Of a stretch of 64,000 bases of DNA, positions 29,125-37,566 are shown one piece after another. Under the pieces are notes generated by a model, which did not search any database, was not told where the DNA came from, and saw only the letters and a list, made by a program, of their open reading frames with translations. The position numbers were made by a program, and so were the translations under genes. Location of the stretch: the NCBI RefSeq assembly GCF_000877395.1, contig NZ_JYFE01000042.1, forward strand, positions 1-64,000, written 5' to 3'. Source of the DNA: Jannaschia aquimarina (GTDB taxonomy: Bacteria > Pseudomonadota > Alphaproteobacteria > Rhodobacterales > Rhodobacteraceae). Each line of letters starts with the position of its first letter. Within the stretch, counting starts at the first letter, position 1.

Positions 29125-30327
29125 TCAAATCACATGCAGCAGAAGCGCCACGGTCGCGCAGATCGCAAGCGTCGCGAGCAGCCCCGCCCGGCCCGACCAG
29201 AGGAGTCCGGCCGCGAGCGCGGCAAGGGACAAGGCCTGCAGGTCCGGGCCGTCTGGCCAGAGGACCGCAAGTCCGAACACGACAGCCAGATTGGCGATGA
29301 CCCCTGCGACGGCGGCCGTCACGGTTTGCAAGGCTGCGCCGACGCGGGGCCGCGATGACAGCATCTCCAGATGCGGTGCGCCGGCAAAGATCCACAGGAA
29401 GCACGGCACGAACGTGGCCCAGAGCGCGACACAGGCCGTAAGGATCGCCGAGGGGAGGCCTCCATCGCCCGCCCCTCCCAACCAAGCGGCGAAGACCGTG
29501 ACCAGCACCAAGGGCCCGGGTGTCGTCTCGGCCAGACCCAGGCCGTCGATCATCTGCGCCGATGTCAGCCAGCCGTAGCCTTCCACCGCTGTCTGAGCTA
29601 GCGCAGCCAGAAGCGCATAGGCGCCGCCGAAACTGACCGTCGCGAGCCACGAAAAGAAGACCGCCGCCTCTGCGGGCGCCGTGCCCGGAAAGATCAGGAT
29701 CAGCGGGATCAGCGGTGCCCACCACACGATCAGCCAGACGACGATGGTCCGCACCGCCTTCGCCGCTCCGCCGGTCGACTGCGCGGGTATGGCGAATGTG
29801 CCATCTCCGCCTCGCATGAGACCGAGGATCAAGGCTCCGCCGATCACCGCCCAGAACGGCAGGCCCAGGACGAAGAGCGCGACGAAGGCCGCGAGGGCCA
29901 CCGGCACCGCCAGTCTGTCGCCTTCCACCTTCGAGCGCAGCTTCCACAGAGCCGAAAGCACGATGGCGAGCACGGCCGCTTTCACGCCCGCGAAAGCCGC
30001 CTCGACCGGCGCCAGCCGCCCGAAGGCCAGATAGGCCCAGGCGAGCCCCATCATCACCAGAGCGCCCGGCATGACGAACAGGAGCCCTGCCAGAAGACCC
30101 CCGGCCGTTCCACGCAGGCGCCAGCCCGCGAAAGTCGCCAATTGCATCGCCTCGGGCCCCGGCAGGAGCGTGCAAAAGCCGAGCCCCCGAAGAAACGTGT
30201 CCCGGTCCAGCCAGCCCCGCCGGTCGACCAGCTCTTCCTGCATGATCGCGATCTGCGCCGCGGGACCGCCGAAGGACAGAAGACCGATCCGACCGAAGGC
30301 ACGCCACATCTCTGGCCAGGGCGTCAT
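29125..30327 (-). CDS. chrA: Chromate transporter ChrA
   Basis: A 400-aa long-chain CHR protein made of two homologous halves, each starting with the family pattern ([17 protein letters not shown] and [17 protein letters not shown]), with the GPG motif in LLPGPEAMQ and TTPGPLVLV. About 10-12 membrane helices. It exports chromate in characterised members; the substrate of this one is untested. ATG 30327 begins the conserved part. It is placed between ftsW and folE2 on the same strand, with separate intergenic gaps. Confidence 0.93.
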   Translation of the reverse strand: MTPWPEMWRAFGRIGLLSFGGPAAQIAIMQEELVDRRGWLDRDTFLRGLGFCTLLPGPEAMQLATFAGWRLRGTAGGLLAGLLFVMPGALVMMGLAWAYLAFGRLAPVEAAFAGVKAAVLAIVLSALWKLRSKVEGDRLAVPVALAAFVALFVLGLPFWAVIGGALILGLMRGGDGTFAIPAQSTGGAAKAVRTIVVWLIVWWAPLIPLILIFPGTAPAEAAVFFSWLATVSFGGAYALLAALAQTAVEGYGWLTSAQMIDGLGLAETTPGPLVLVTVFAAWLGGAGDGGLPSAILTACVALWATFVPCFLWIFAGAPHLEMLSSRPRVGAALQTVTAAVAGVIANLAVVFGLAVLWPDGPDLQALSLAALAAGLLWSGRAGLLATLAICATVALLLHVI

Positions 30328-30488
30328 GCGCGGCCCAGGACTGGGATCTCGCCCATCACGGTCTGCGCACCCGAACCTGACCGGCCAAAACGCGTCCTCC
30401 TCCGGAACCAACGCGGGATCGTCGCAACAAGCCCCTCGTCAGCTACCCGTAGAGCGACGGCCCGGACCTGAAAAGCGAAGGTTCCGTG

Positions 30489-31529
30489 TCAGCCGGGATG
30501 GACGAGCGTGCCGAACAGGCGCGGCTCCAGCGTTTCCACGTCGAAGAGGTCGCCCGCGGTCAGGACCGAGACCGCATCGTGGCTGTGCAGGCTCTCCTGA
30601 TGCGAACAGACGACGCGGAACGCGCCGGCGCCGGCCTCCGCCTCCAACGCCTCTGCGAAGAGACGCGCGGCATCTTCGACGAAGATCGGGTTGGCGGCAT
30701 TGAGTTCCGCGAAAGCCTGTTCGTCCTCACGCTTGACCATCACCTGCGTCTCGGTCGGCACCACCCTGCGACACGCATCCACGATGTCTTCGTGGGTCAG
30801 GGCGCCCGTCACCTCGACGGACAACCGCGCGACCGAGCGCTGGGAGTGAGGCGTTGCCAACCGGCCACGCTCGCGTCTCGCATGTTCGGACAGTTCCAGC
30901 GAACAGGGGCAGGTCGACGAATAGACGTAGTCCAGATGCAGGATCCGGGTTCGGACGCCGTCCTTCTGGATCATCTCGATGGCGCAATCGTAATACTGCC
31001 AGCCCTTCAGCCCGGACCGAAGAGCGGTGACTTCGAGAGGCAGTTGGAAGCGCAGCAGGAGGCGCGCATCGAACGCGCCCAGATCGACAAGATAGTCGTC
31101 CAGCGCGGCCTCGACCGTGTCGAAGCCCATCGTGTCGCCCGAATGACGGTAGAACGACCGCATGATGCGGCTCATGTTGATACCCTTGGAGCCGGCCTCC
31201 AGGCTGACGGTTCCGGTCACCGAAGCGTCGACTCGATGCGGCCCCTCGCGGGTCGGGACCGACAGCGGAAGCCGGAAGTTCGAAATTCCCACATGCTGGA
31301 TCCGCCGGTCTGCACCGCGGATCAGACTGGCAGGGCCATTCTGAAGGTCCGGCAGCGTCGTGCGATAGCCCTCGTCGGCCACATGCGCGTCGTCATAGAG
31401 CGCGGCCAGAACGGGGTACGGCATCGGCGCGGCGCCTGACTGACCGGCATAGCGGTTCAGCAACGCCAGAGCGGCCTGTGCTTCGTCTTCAGTGACGGGG
31501 CGGTCAATATCCGGTGCGTGGACGTTCAT
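30489..31529 (-). CDS. folE2: GTP cyclohydrolase FolE2 (type IB)
   Basis: A 346-aa enzyme for the first step of folate and pterin synthesis from GTP. The active-site Cys lies in SSTCPCSLELSEHARRE and further family marks are VGISNFRLPL, SLEAGSKGINMSRIMRSFY and SHQESLHSHDA. GGGAGGGACGC precedes ATG 31529. The 5' leader holds a long hairpin (31548-31618) that may be a tetrahydrofolate-sensing RNA. No Zur-like operator was seen. Confidence 0.96.
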   Translation of the reverse strand: MNVHAPDIDRPVTEDEAQAALALLNRYAGQSGAAPMPYPVLAALYDDAHVADEGYRTTLPDLQNGPASLIRGADRRIQHVGISNFRLPLSVPTREGPHRVDASVTGTVSLEAGSKGINMSRIMRSFYRHSGDTMGFDTVEAALDDYLVDLGAFDARLLLRFQLPLEVTALRSGLKGWQYYDCAIEMIQKDGVRTRILHLDYVYSSTCPCSLELSEHARRERGRLATPHSQRSVARLSVEVTGALTHEDIVDACRRVVPTETQVMVKREDEQAFAELNAANPIFVEDAARLFAEALEAEAGAGAFRVVCSHQESLHSHDAVSVLTAGDLFDVETLEPRLFGTLVHPG

Positions 31530-31547
31530 GCGTCCCTCCCTTCGGTT

Positions 31548-31618
31548 CGCGCTGTGCGGATGAGGTATGGGCCGGTTGCCTCCTCTACCAGCCTTCAGAC
31601 ACATCTACGCACAGCGCG
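31548..31618 (-). promoter_or_regulatory. Structured folE2 leader RNA, candidate THF riboswitch (THF-II/folE class)
   Basis: Perfect 11-bp arms CGCGCTGTGCG (31618-31608) and CGCACAGCGCG (31558-31548) enclose 49 bases just upstream of the folE2 ribosome site. The asymmetric internal loop shows GUAGAU on the 5' side and CAUCCG on the 3' side. An inner 6-bp stem GGCUGG/CCGGCC follows, and GAGG in its loop could pair with CCUC near the closing stem as a pseudoknot. Tetrahydrofolate riboswitches of the folE type are known upstream of such genes in alphaproteobacteria. I infer membership from architecture and context, not from a covariance search. Confidence 0.5.
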
Positions 31619-31640
31619 CCGGAGCGGATCACCCGTCAGA

Positions 31641-32129
31641 TCATTCCGCGGCCAGGACAGGAGGGGTCAGATCGAACGCCATCTCCGTCGAGAGCAGGGT
31701 GACCCCGTTCCGCTCCACCGGCGCGGGGGCGAGGGCCTGCCATCCATGCCGCCGGAAGAAAGGCCGCGCCATCTCGCTCGCCCGCACCGTCAACCGGGCA
31801 AGGCCGGTCGCGCGGGCATGGTTCAAAAGCATCGCGAGCAGGGCATCGGCCGTCCCGCGCCCCCGCTCTTCCGGCAGGACGAAGGCGAGATCGACGTATC
31901 CGCTGGTTGTCATGGTCATGAATCCGACCGGGATCCAGTCCCTCGCCGCGACACGCAGAACCTGCCCGTCGATCCTCTGGGCGAACTGCGCTGGGGTCGG
32001 CCGTCTCGGCAACCAGGCCCGTCTCTGAGCCGCATCGTAACGAGGCGCGGCGCCTTCATGGACGCTGCGCCAGAAGATCTCCGCCAGCGCGGCGAAATCC
32101 TCCTCCAGACCCGCGCGGAGCTCAAGCAT
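31641..32129 (-). CDS. GNAT family N-acetyltransferase
   Basis: A 162-aa protein with the acetyl-CoA binding loop VLPEERGRGTADALLAMLLN, preceded by the beta strand GYVDLAFV, and the C-terminal ARPFFRRHGWQ typical of GNAT enzymes. The acceptor is unknown. Its start overlaps the metZ stop by 8 bases, so it is probably co-transcribed with metZ under the SAM-II riboswitch. Confidence 0.9.
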   Translation of the reverse strand: MLELRAGLEEDFAALAEIFWRSVHEGAAPRYDAAQRRAWLPRRPTPAQFAQRIDGQVLRVAARDWIPVGFMTMTTSGYVDLAFVLPEERGRGTADALLAMLLNHARATGLARLTVRASEMARPFFRRHGWQALAPAPVERNGVTLLSTEMAFDLTPPVLAAE

Positions 32130-33318
32130 GGTCGAGCGCGCGCGTCAGATCGTCGAGCAGGTCGTCCGGGTCCTCGAGGCCGCAGGACAGCCGGACCAAG
32201 CCCGGCGTTATCCCGAGCATTGCCTTCGTCTCGTCGGGGAGGCGCTGATGCGTCGTGGTCGCCGGATGCGTGGCGATCGACTTGGCATCGCCGAGGTTAT
32301 TGGAAATCAGGAAGATCTCCAGCGCATCGAGGAACCGGAATGCAGCCTCCTTGCCATCGGCGATGTCGATCGAGAGTATAGTACCTCCCTGCTCCATCTG
32401 CGAGACGGCGACGGCGTGCTGAGGATGGTCGGGCAGGTGCGGATGGATCACGCGCGCCAGCTTGGGATGCCCGCGCAGCGCCTGCGCGATCCGCAGCGCC
32501 GTCTCGGCCTGGGCACGGACGCGAAGATCCATGTGCTCGAGGCCTTTCAACATGACCCACGCGTTGAACGGGCTCAGCGCACCGCCCGTGTGCTTTAGGT
32601 AGGGCTCGACCGTACCACGCACGAAGTCGCGAGAGCCGCAGATCACACCGCCAAGGCACCGTCCCTGCCCGTCGACATGCTTCGTCGTGGAGTAGATCAC
32701 CACATCGGCCCCAAGCTCGACCGCGCGGCTGAAGACGGGGGTCGAGAAGACGTTGTCGATCACCACAGTGGCACCGACGGTATGTGCGATATCCGCGACG
32801 CCGGCGATGTCGATCACCTCAAGCGCGGGATTGGAGACACTCTCGAAGAAGACGGCCTTCGTGTCTGGCCGGATCGCTTGCCGCCAGGCGTCGAGATCGG
32901 TGCCGTCGACCAGAGTCACCTCGACGCCCCAGCGCGGCAGGACGTCCTGCAGAATGTAGAGGCAGGACCCGAAGAGCGCGCGCCCGGCGACGACGTGGTC
33001 CCCCGACGACAGCATCGCGCAGAGGGCACCGTTGACGGCGGCCATACCACTGGCCGTGGCGAAGGCGTCTTCGGTCCCCTCCAGGGCGGCGATGCGGTCT
33101 TCGAACATGGCGACGGTCGGGTTGCCGTATCGCGCATAGATGAATTCATCGTCCCCGGACTTGAGGAACCGTCGCTCGGCCGTAGCGGAATCCGGATAGA
33201 CGAAGCCCTGGGTAAGGAACATTGCTTCGGACAGCTCGCCATATTGGCTGCGGCGTGTGCCGGCATGGACGGCGCGGGTGCGTTTGGACAGGGGACGGCG
33301 GGACGGTGTGTCCTTCAT
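32122..33318 (-). CDS. metZ: O-succinylhomoserine sulfhydrylase
   Basis: A 398-aa PLP enzyme of the Cys/Met metabolism family that forms homocysteine from O-succinylhomoserine and sulfide. The N-terminal VHAGTRRSQYGELSEAMFLT, the substrate and PLP region YARYGNPTVAMFEDR, and the PLP lysine in IYSTTKHVDGQGRCLGG fit MetZ better than MetB. AAGGAGG lies ahead of ATG 33318. A SAM-II riboswitch and promoter lie directly upstream. Confidence 0.95.
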   Translation of the reverse strand: MKDTPSRRPLSKRTRAVHAGTRRSQYGELSEAMFLTQGFVYPDSATAERRFLKSGDDEFIYARYGNPTVAMFEDRIAALEGTEDAFATASGMAAVNGALCAMLSSGDHVVAGRALFGSCLYILQDVLPRWGVEVTLVDGTDLDAWRQAIRPDTKAVFFESVSNPALEVIDIAGVADIAHTVGATVVIDNVFSTPVFSRAVELGADVVIYSTTKHVDGQGRCLGGVICGSRDFVRGTVEPYLKHTGGALSPFNAWVMLKGLEHMDLRVRAQAETALRIAQALRGHPKLARVIHPHLPDHPQHAVAVSQMEQGGTILSIDIADGKEAAFRFLDALEIFLISNNLGDAKSIATHPATTTHQRLPDETKAMLGITPGLVRLSCGLEDPDDLLDDLTRALDHA

Positions 33319-33359
33319 GGCGGGCCTCCTTGCAGGCCGAATAGCAGTGCCGGGAAGCC

Positions 33360-33384
33360 GGGGCCGCCTGTCAGGCCGGGCCCC
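33360..33384 (-). promoter_or_regulatory. GC-rich hairpin between SAM-II aptamer and metZ
   Basis: On the minus strand GGGGCC and GGCCCC flank an inner GCCTGACAGGC stem-loop. It starts 1 base after the aptamer. It has no U-tract, so it may be a stability element or part of the expression platform rather than a classical terminator. Confidence 0.4.
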
Positions 33385-33385
33385 A

Positions 33386-33440
33386 CCCTCTTTAGCGGTA
33401 TGTTTAGCGAGGGCCGCAAGCCGGAGACAAATCCCCTCGA
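33386..33440 (-). promoter_or_regulatory. SAM-II riboswitch
   Basis: The minus-strand RNA has the SAM-II consensus order: a P1 arm GAGGG followed by GAUUUG, then CUUGC, the P1 complement CCCUC, GCUAAAC, and CGCUAAAGAGGG for the pseudoknot. P1 pairs CGAGGG (33439-33434) with CCCTCG (33413-33408). SAM-II RNAs are known upstream of methionine genes such as metA and metZ in alphaproteobacteria and repress when S-adenosylmethionine is plentiful. The aptamer begins about where transcription should start. Confidence 0.9.
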
Positions 33441-33447
33441 TCCTGTC

Positions 33448-33476
33448 GCAGTAGCGCCCCCCGCCAAGGCGGTCAA
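33448..33476 (-). promoter_or_regulatory. metZ promoter
   Basis: TTGACC (33476-33471), 17-base spacer, TACTGC (33453-33448) on the minus strand. Initiation would be near 33441, exactly at the 5' edge of the SAM-II aptamer, which supports both calls. Confidence 0.65.
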
Positions 33477-33563
33477 GCGGCCTGACGTCGCGCCCTCCGG
33501 ACCGGCAGGAGGGCTTGCCATCATGGCCGCGGCCTAGGACGGTGCCTCGAAGGAGGCCCACCA

Positions 33564-34256
33564 ATGATCCAGCTTCACTACTGGCCCACACCGAACGGGT
33601 GGAAGGTGTCCATCGCCCTGGAGGAGATGGGCCTGCCCTACGAGGTGAGACTGGTCGACATCCGAAAGGGCGACCAGAAGACCGCAGAGTTCCTGAGGCT
33701 GTCGCCCAACGGCAGGATGCCCGCCATCGTGGATCCCGATGGACCGGATGGCGATCCGATCTCCGTCTTCGAAAGCGGCGCGATCCTGCAGTATCTCGCC
33801 CGCAAGACGGGCCGCTTCTGCGGCAAGACGGAACGCGAGCGGATCGAAATCGACCAGTGGCTGATGTGGCAGATGGGCGGTGTCGGGCCTATGGCCGGGC
33901 AAGCGCACCATTTTCTGAAGTACGCCCCCGCGATGGATCCGCCGCAGGATCTGCCCTATGCCAAGGAGCGCTACAGAACCGAGGTCGGACGCCTCTACGG
34001 CGTTCTCGACCAACGGCTTGCCGATCGGCCCTACATCGCCGGGGACTCCTTTTCGATCGCGGACATGGCGATCTGGCCATGGGCCTCGCTGTGGGAGGGC
34101 CAGCAGCAGGATCTGTCCGACAAGCCCCATATGCGGGCCTGGCTCGACCGGGTTGCCGCGCGACCGGGCGTGCGAGCGGGCCGTGCGCTGCACGCCGATC
34201 TGCGACCCGCGGATCCGGGCAGCACGGCCCGGTCCGGGCTCTTTGCGAAAGGATGA
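33564..34256 (+). CDS. Glutathione S-transferase, YfcG/Nu-class-like
   Basis: A 230-aa thioredoxin-fold plus helical protein. The N-terminal YWPTPNGWKVSIALEEMGLP with Thr/Asn at the glutathione site and SPNGRMPAIVDPDG with SVFESGAILQYLA are typical of disulfide-bond oxidoreductases of the YfcG group. The helical domain ends with FSIADMAIWPWASL. AAGGAGG precedes the start. It is divergent from metZ. Confidence 0.92.
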   Translation: MIQLHYWPTPNGWKVSIALEEMGLPYEVRLVDIRKGDQKTAEFLRLSPNGRMPAIVDPDGPDGDPISVFESGAILQYLARKTGRFCGKTERERIEIDQWLMWQMGGVGPMAGQAHHFLKYAPAMDPPQDLPYAKERYRTEVGRLYGVLDQRLADRPYIAGDSFSIADMAIWPWASLWEGQQQDLSDKPHMRAWLDRVAARPGVRAGRALHADLRPADPGSTARSGLFAKG

Positions 34257-34396
34257 TCCGCGACCATGCCGCAATCCGAGCGCCGCAAAGCTGCCACGCT
34301 CGGCAAGCCTCCGCACGGATCGGCGGCTTGGCGCTGGCGTCGCGGCGCCGGCATTCATATGTTCCTGTCCACGGTCACGAGGATATCGGGGGAATC

Positions 34397-34492
34397 GTGA
34401 AGACGACCGGAGTTCAGAAAGTCGCATTCGTCGCGCTTGCGGTGCTGATTGCCCTGGCCGGTGCCGGCGTTCTGGACGGCGGGGCGCTCTGA
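34397..34492 (+). CDS. 31-aa membrane peptide upstream of xpaC-like gene
   Basis: A GTG start with GGGGGAA 3 bases upstream reads MKTTGVQKVAFVALAVLIAL followed by 11 residues and a stop. It forms a single membrane helix. The next gene starts 3 bases after the stop, which suggests an operon. It is too short for usual gene finders. The function is unknown; it may be a small partner of the XpaC/TelA proteins. Confidence 0.5.
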   Translation: MKTTGVQKVAFVALAVLIALAGAGVLDGGAL

Positions 34493-34495
34493 GCG

Positions 34496-35383
34496 ATGGC
34501 GCGCCGCTATGGAGGTCGGTTTAGCCCGGGAGGGGCGCGGGGCGACGCGGATCCGACGCCGCCCCCCGCGTTGCGCTCCCCGATGCCGGGACGCGCGCGC
34601 GTCCAGATCCTCATGGCGCTTTCGGTCGTGCCCGTCATCTCTGCGCTCTGGTCGGGCGGGGCTGTTCCGCTGGCGATCAACCTGATCTCGGCCGCCGCGA
34701 TCTTCGGCGCCGCGGTCCTGACCCGCGAAGGCCTCAAGGCCGAAGCCGCCTGGGCCGAGCGCAAGATCGCGCGTCGACCCGCCCTTCCCCGCAAGCTGCT
34801 GGGCGCAGGGATCATGGGCTTCGGTGTCGGGTTCGCCACGATGTCGGGTCTCTCGGGGCTGTTCCCGGCCATCGTCTATGGGCTGGTGGCCGCCGGCCTG
34901 CATGTGGCGGCCTTCGGGTCGGACCCGATGCGCGACAAGGGGATAGAAGGGATCGACACCTGGCAGACGGATCGCGTGGCCCGCACGATCGAGGAAGCCG
35001 AGGCCCATCTCTCTGCAATGGAGGATGCCGTCCTGCGCGCCCGCGACCGCGAAGCGGAGACGCGGGTCGAACGGCTCGCCGCGAAGGCCCGGGCCATGTT
35101 CCGCACCGTCGAGGACGATCCCCGCGACCTGTCGGCCGCGCGCAAGTATCTGGGCGTCTATCTCATGGCGGCACGCGATGCGGCGGCCAAGTTCGCCGAC
35201 CTCTACGCCCAGACGCGGGACGCCAAGGCCAAGGCGGACTTCTTCGAATTGCTTGACGAGTTGGAGCGCGGCTTCGATGCGAAGCGCGAGACATTGCTTA
35301 TTACCGACCGTACCGATCTCGAGGTCGAGATCGAGGTTTTGCGGGACCGTCTGAAACGGGACGGCCTGCCAATGGGGGAATAG
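34496..35383 (+). CDS. XpaC family protein (5-bromo-4-chloroindolyl phosphate hydrolysis family)
   Basis: A 295-aa protein. Residues 1-35 are a polar Pro-rich N terminus, about 38-70 and 98-133 are paired membrane helices, and 150-290 is a coiled helical domain (ARTIEEAEAHLSAMEDAV ... DLEVEIEVLRDRLK). This fits the XpaC family, which pairs with TelA in many bacteria. The enzymatic name is historical. It directly precedes telA. Confidence 0.88.
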   Translation: MARRYGGRFSPGGARGDADPTPPPALRSPMPGRARVQILMALSVVPVISALWSGGAVPLAINLISAAAIFGAAVLTREGLKAEAAWAERKIARRPALPRKLLGAGIMGFGVGFATMSGLSGLFPAIVYGLVAAGLHVAAFGSDPMRDKGIEGIDTWQTDRVARTIEEAEAHLSAMEDAVLRARDREAETRVERLAAKARAMFRTVEDDPRDLSAARKYLGVYLMAARDAAAKFADLYAQTRDAKAKADFFELLDELERGFDAKRETLLITDRTDLEVEIEVLRDRLKRDGLPMGE

Positions 35384-35387
35384 ACGA

Positions 35388-36572
35388 ATGGATACTAAGA
35401 CCCGCGCCGAAGCCGAAGCGCTGACCGCAGAGATCGAGAAGACCGCGATCACGCTGCCGGAGCCCGGTGGCGAACTCGTTCCCCTGGAGCAGGCCCCGCC
35501 CGAGCAGGCCGCCGCGATCCGTCAGCGCATGGATCAGATCGACATCACCGACACCCAGTCGATCATCGAGTTCGGATCCTCCGCTCAGGCCGAATTGCAG
35601 CAGATCAGTCAGGCCATGTTGGCGGACGTGAAGAACAAGGATGTCGGCCCGGCTGGCGAGAGCTTGCGTGGAATGGTCTCGACGATCCGCGGCTTCTCGG
35701 TCAGCGAGCTGGACGTCCGCCGCAAGCGCTCCTTCTGGGAACGGATCACCGGGCGCGCGGCGCCATTCGCCAAGTTCGTTGCCCGCTACGAGGACGTGCA
35801 GGATCAGATCGACCGCATCACGGACACGTTGCTCAAGCACGAGCACACGCTCCTCAAGGACATCAAATCGCTCGACAAGCTCTATGAGAAGACGCTCGAC
35901 TTCTACGAAGAGCTGGGCCTCTACATCACCGCAGGCGAAGCGAAGCTGGGCGAGCTGGACAGCACGACAATCCCCGCCAAGGAGGCCGAGATCGCCGCCC
36001 TGCCGGAAGACGACAAGATGCTGGGAAGCCAGGAGATGCGCGACCTGCGCGCCGCTCGCGACGATCTGGAACGGCGCGTCCATGACCTCAAGCTGACGCG
36101 GCAAGTGACGATGCAATCCCTGCCCTCGATCCGGCTGGTCCAGGAGAACGATAAGAGCCTGGTGACCAAGATCAACTCGACCCTCGTGAATACGGTCCCC
36201 CTTTGGGAGACGCAGTTGGCGCAGGCCGTGACGATCCAACGTTCCCGCGAGGCTGCCGAGGCCGTGCGCGATGCCAATGACCTGACCAACCAGTTGCTGA
36301 AGTCGAACGCACAGAACCTCCGCGAAGCCAACAAGGTGGTTCGCGAGGAGATGGAACGCGGCGTCTTCGATATCGCCGCCGTGCGCGAGGCGAACGAAAA
36401 CCTCATTGCCACCATCACCGAAAGCCTTCAGATCGCCGACGAGGGCAAGGCCCGGCGTGCCGAGGCCGAGAAGGAGTTGGAGGGAATGGAGAAGGAATTG
36501 CGCGAGACGCTTGCCGCCGCTTCGGCCGGGCAGATCCGTGATGGCGGCACGCAGGAGGCGGCCTCTCGGTGA
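35388..36572 (+). CDS. telA: TelA/KlaA toxic anion resistance family protein
   Basis: A 394-aa soluble, almost entirely helical protein with coiled coils. Family-typical segments are SFWERITGRAAPFAKFVARY, DKLYEKTLDFYEELGLYI and LTRQVTMQSLPSIRLVQEND. TelA proteins were linked to tellurite resistance and occur with XpaC and stress proteins; the biochemical role is unclear. It begins 4 bases after xpaC, and its stop overlaps the next start. Confidence 0.93.
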   Translation: MDTKTRAEAEALTAEIEKTAITLPEPGGELVPLEQAPPEQAAAIRQRMDQIDITDTQSIIEFGSSAQAELQQISQAMLADVKNKDVGPAGESLRGMVSTIRGFSVSELDVRRKRSFWERITGRAAPFAKFVARYEDVQDQIDRITDTLLKHEHTLLKDIKSLDKLYEKTLDFYEELGLYITAGEAKLGELDSTTIPAKEAEIAALPEDDKMLGSQEMRDLRAARDDLERRVHDLKLTRQVTMQSLPSIRLVQENDKSLVTKINSTLVNTVPLWETQLAQAVTIQRSREAAEAVRDANDLTNQLLKSNAQNLREANKVVREEMERGVFDIAAVREANENLIATITESLQIADEGKARRAEAEKELEGMEKELRETLAAASAGQIRDGGTQEAASR

Positions 36573-37504
36573 TGACGAAACGTGCGCTTCTCAGCGTGGT
36601 GTTCGGCGCGTTCCTGACCGGCTGCCAGCCCACAACGACGTCCGCCCCGGACGCGTCGCCACCTCCGCCGCCGCGTCCCGAGGCCGGTCCGTCGGGGGAA
36701 AGCCGCGCGCTGTCCGGGTATTATCGCCGGATCGAGTCGCGGCTCCTGGCGGATGGACGCCTGCGCCGCGATGGTCTTGCGCCCGACGCGCCGTTCGGTG
36801 CGGCACAACTTGCCCGCAATTTCGAACGGATCGCGCTTTTCTCCGAGTATACCCAGATCGGCGGGCGCTACGTCGCCCAGCAGAGCCGCGCCAAGTTGCG
36901 GCGGTGGCCCGGGCCCGTCCGCGTGCAGCTCCATTTCGGGGAAAGCGTCGATCCCGCGACCCGCCGCACCGACCGTCTGCGCGTCGAATCCTATCTGGCG
37001 CGCCTGAGGCGGGCAACGAACCACCCGATCCGACTGGTCGACGAAGGAGGCAACTACCACGTCTTCGTCGCGTCGCTGGACGAGCAGCGCGAACTCGGCC
37101 CGCAGATCAGTCGCGTCGAGCCGGGCCTGAGCCGGACCACCATCCGCGAGATCACGTCGCTCGGCCGGAACACCTATTGCGCGGTCTACGCATCCTCCAC
37201 GTCGGACAGGCCGAACGCCTATGTCTCGGCCATCGCCCTGATCCGGTCTGAGCATCCCGACCTCATGCGATTGAGCTGTTATCACGAAGAGATCGCCCAG
37301 GGCCTCGGGCTCGCGAATGACAGCCCTGTCGCGCGACCGTCCATCTTCAACGATGACGAGGAATTCGCGCTGCTGACCCGTCACGACGAAGAACTGCTCG
37401 GGATGCTCTACGACAGTCGCCTGCGCATCGGCATGACCGCCGAGCAGGCCGCCCCGATCATCCGCCGTCTTGCAGAAGAACGGGCTGGCGGCGGACCGGT
37501 CTGA
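36572..37504 (+). CDS. DUF2927 lipoprotein
   Basis: A 310-aa protein with a lipoprotein signal (AFLTGCQ), a Pro-rich spacer, and the DUF2927 domain: LARNFERIALFSEYTQIGG, RWPGPVRVQLHFG, and the late LSCYHEEIAQGLGLANDSP followed by FNDDEEFALLTRHDE. The HEE-like motif and acidic pattern resemble a metallopeptidase fold, but activity is unproven. ATG 36572 overlaps the telA stop; a GTG one codon earlier is possible. Confidence 0.85.
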   Translation: MTKRALLSVVFGAFLTGCQPTTTSAPDASPPPPPRPEAGPSGESRALSGYYRRIESRLLADGRLRRDGLAPDAPFGAAQLARNFERIALFSEYTQIGGRYVAQQSRAKLRRWPGPVRVQLHFGESVDPATRRTDRLRVESYLARLRRATNHPIRLVDEGGNYHVFVASLDEQRELGPQISRVEPGLSRTTIREITSLGRNTYCAVYASSTSDRPNAYVSAIALIRSEHPDLMRLSCYHEEIAQGLGLANDSPVARPSIFNDDEEFALLTRHDEELLGMLYDSRLRIGMTAEQAAPIIRRLAEERAGGGPV

Positions 37505-37566
37505 CGTGCGCGGGACGGAGAACGTCGGCCCGCCCTCCATTTTCGTCACACTTTCGCCAGCTGAAG

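Noticed and set aside
31530-31640. Zur-type operator upstream of folE2
   Set aside because: No AT-rich palindrome of the alphaproteobacterial Zur type is present; the region is better explained by an RNA hairpin.
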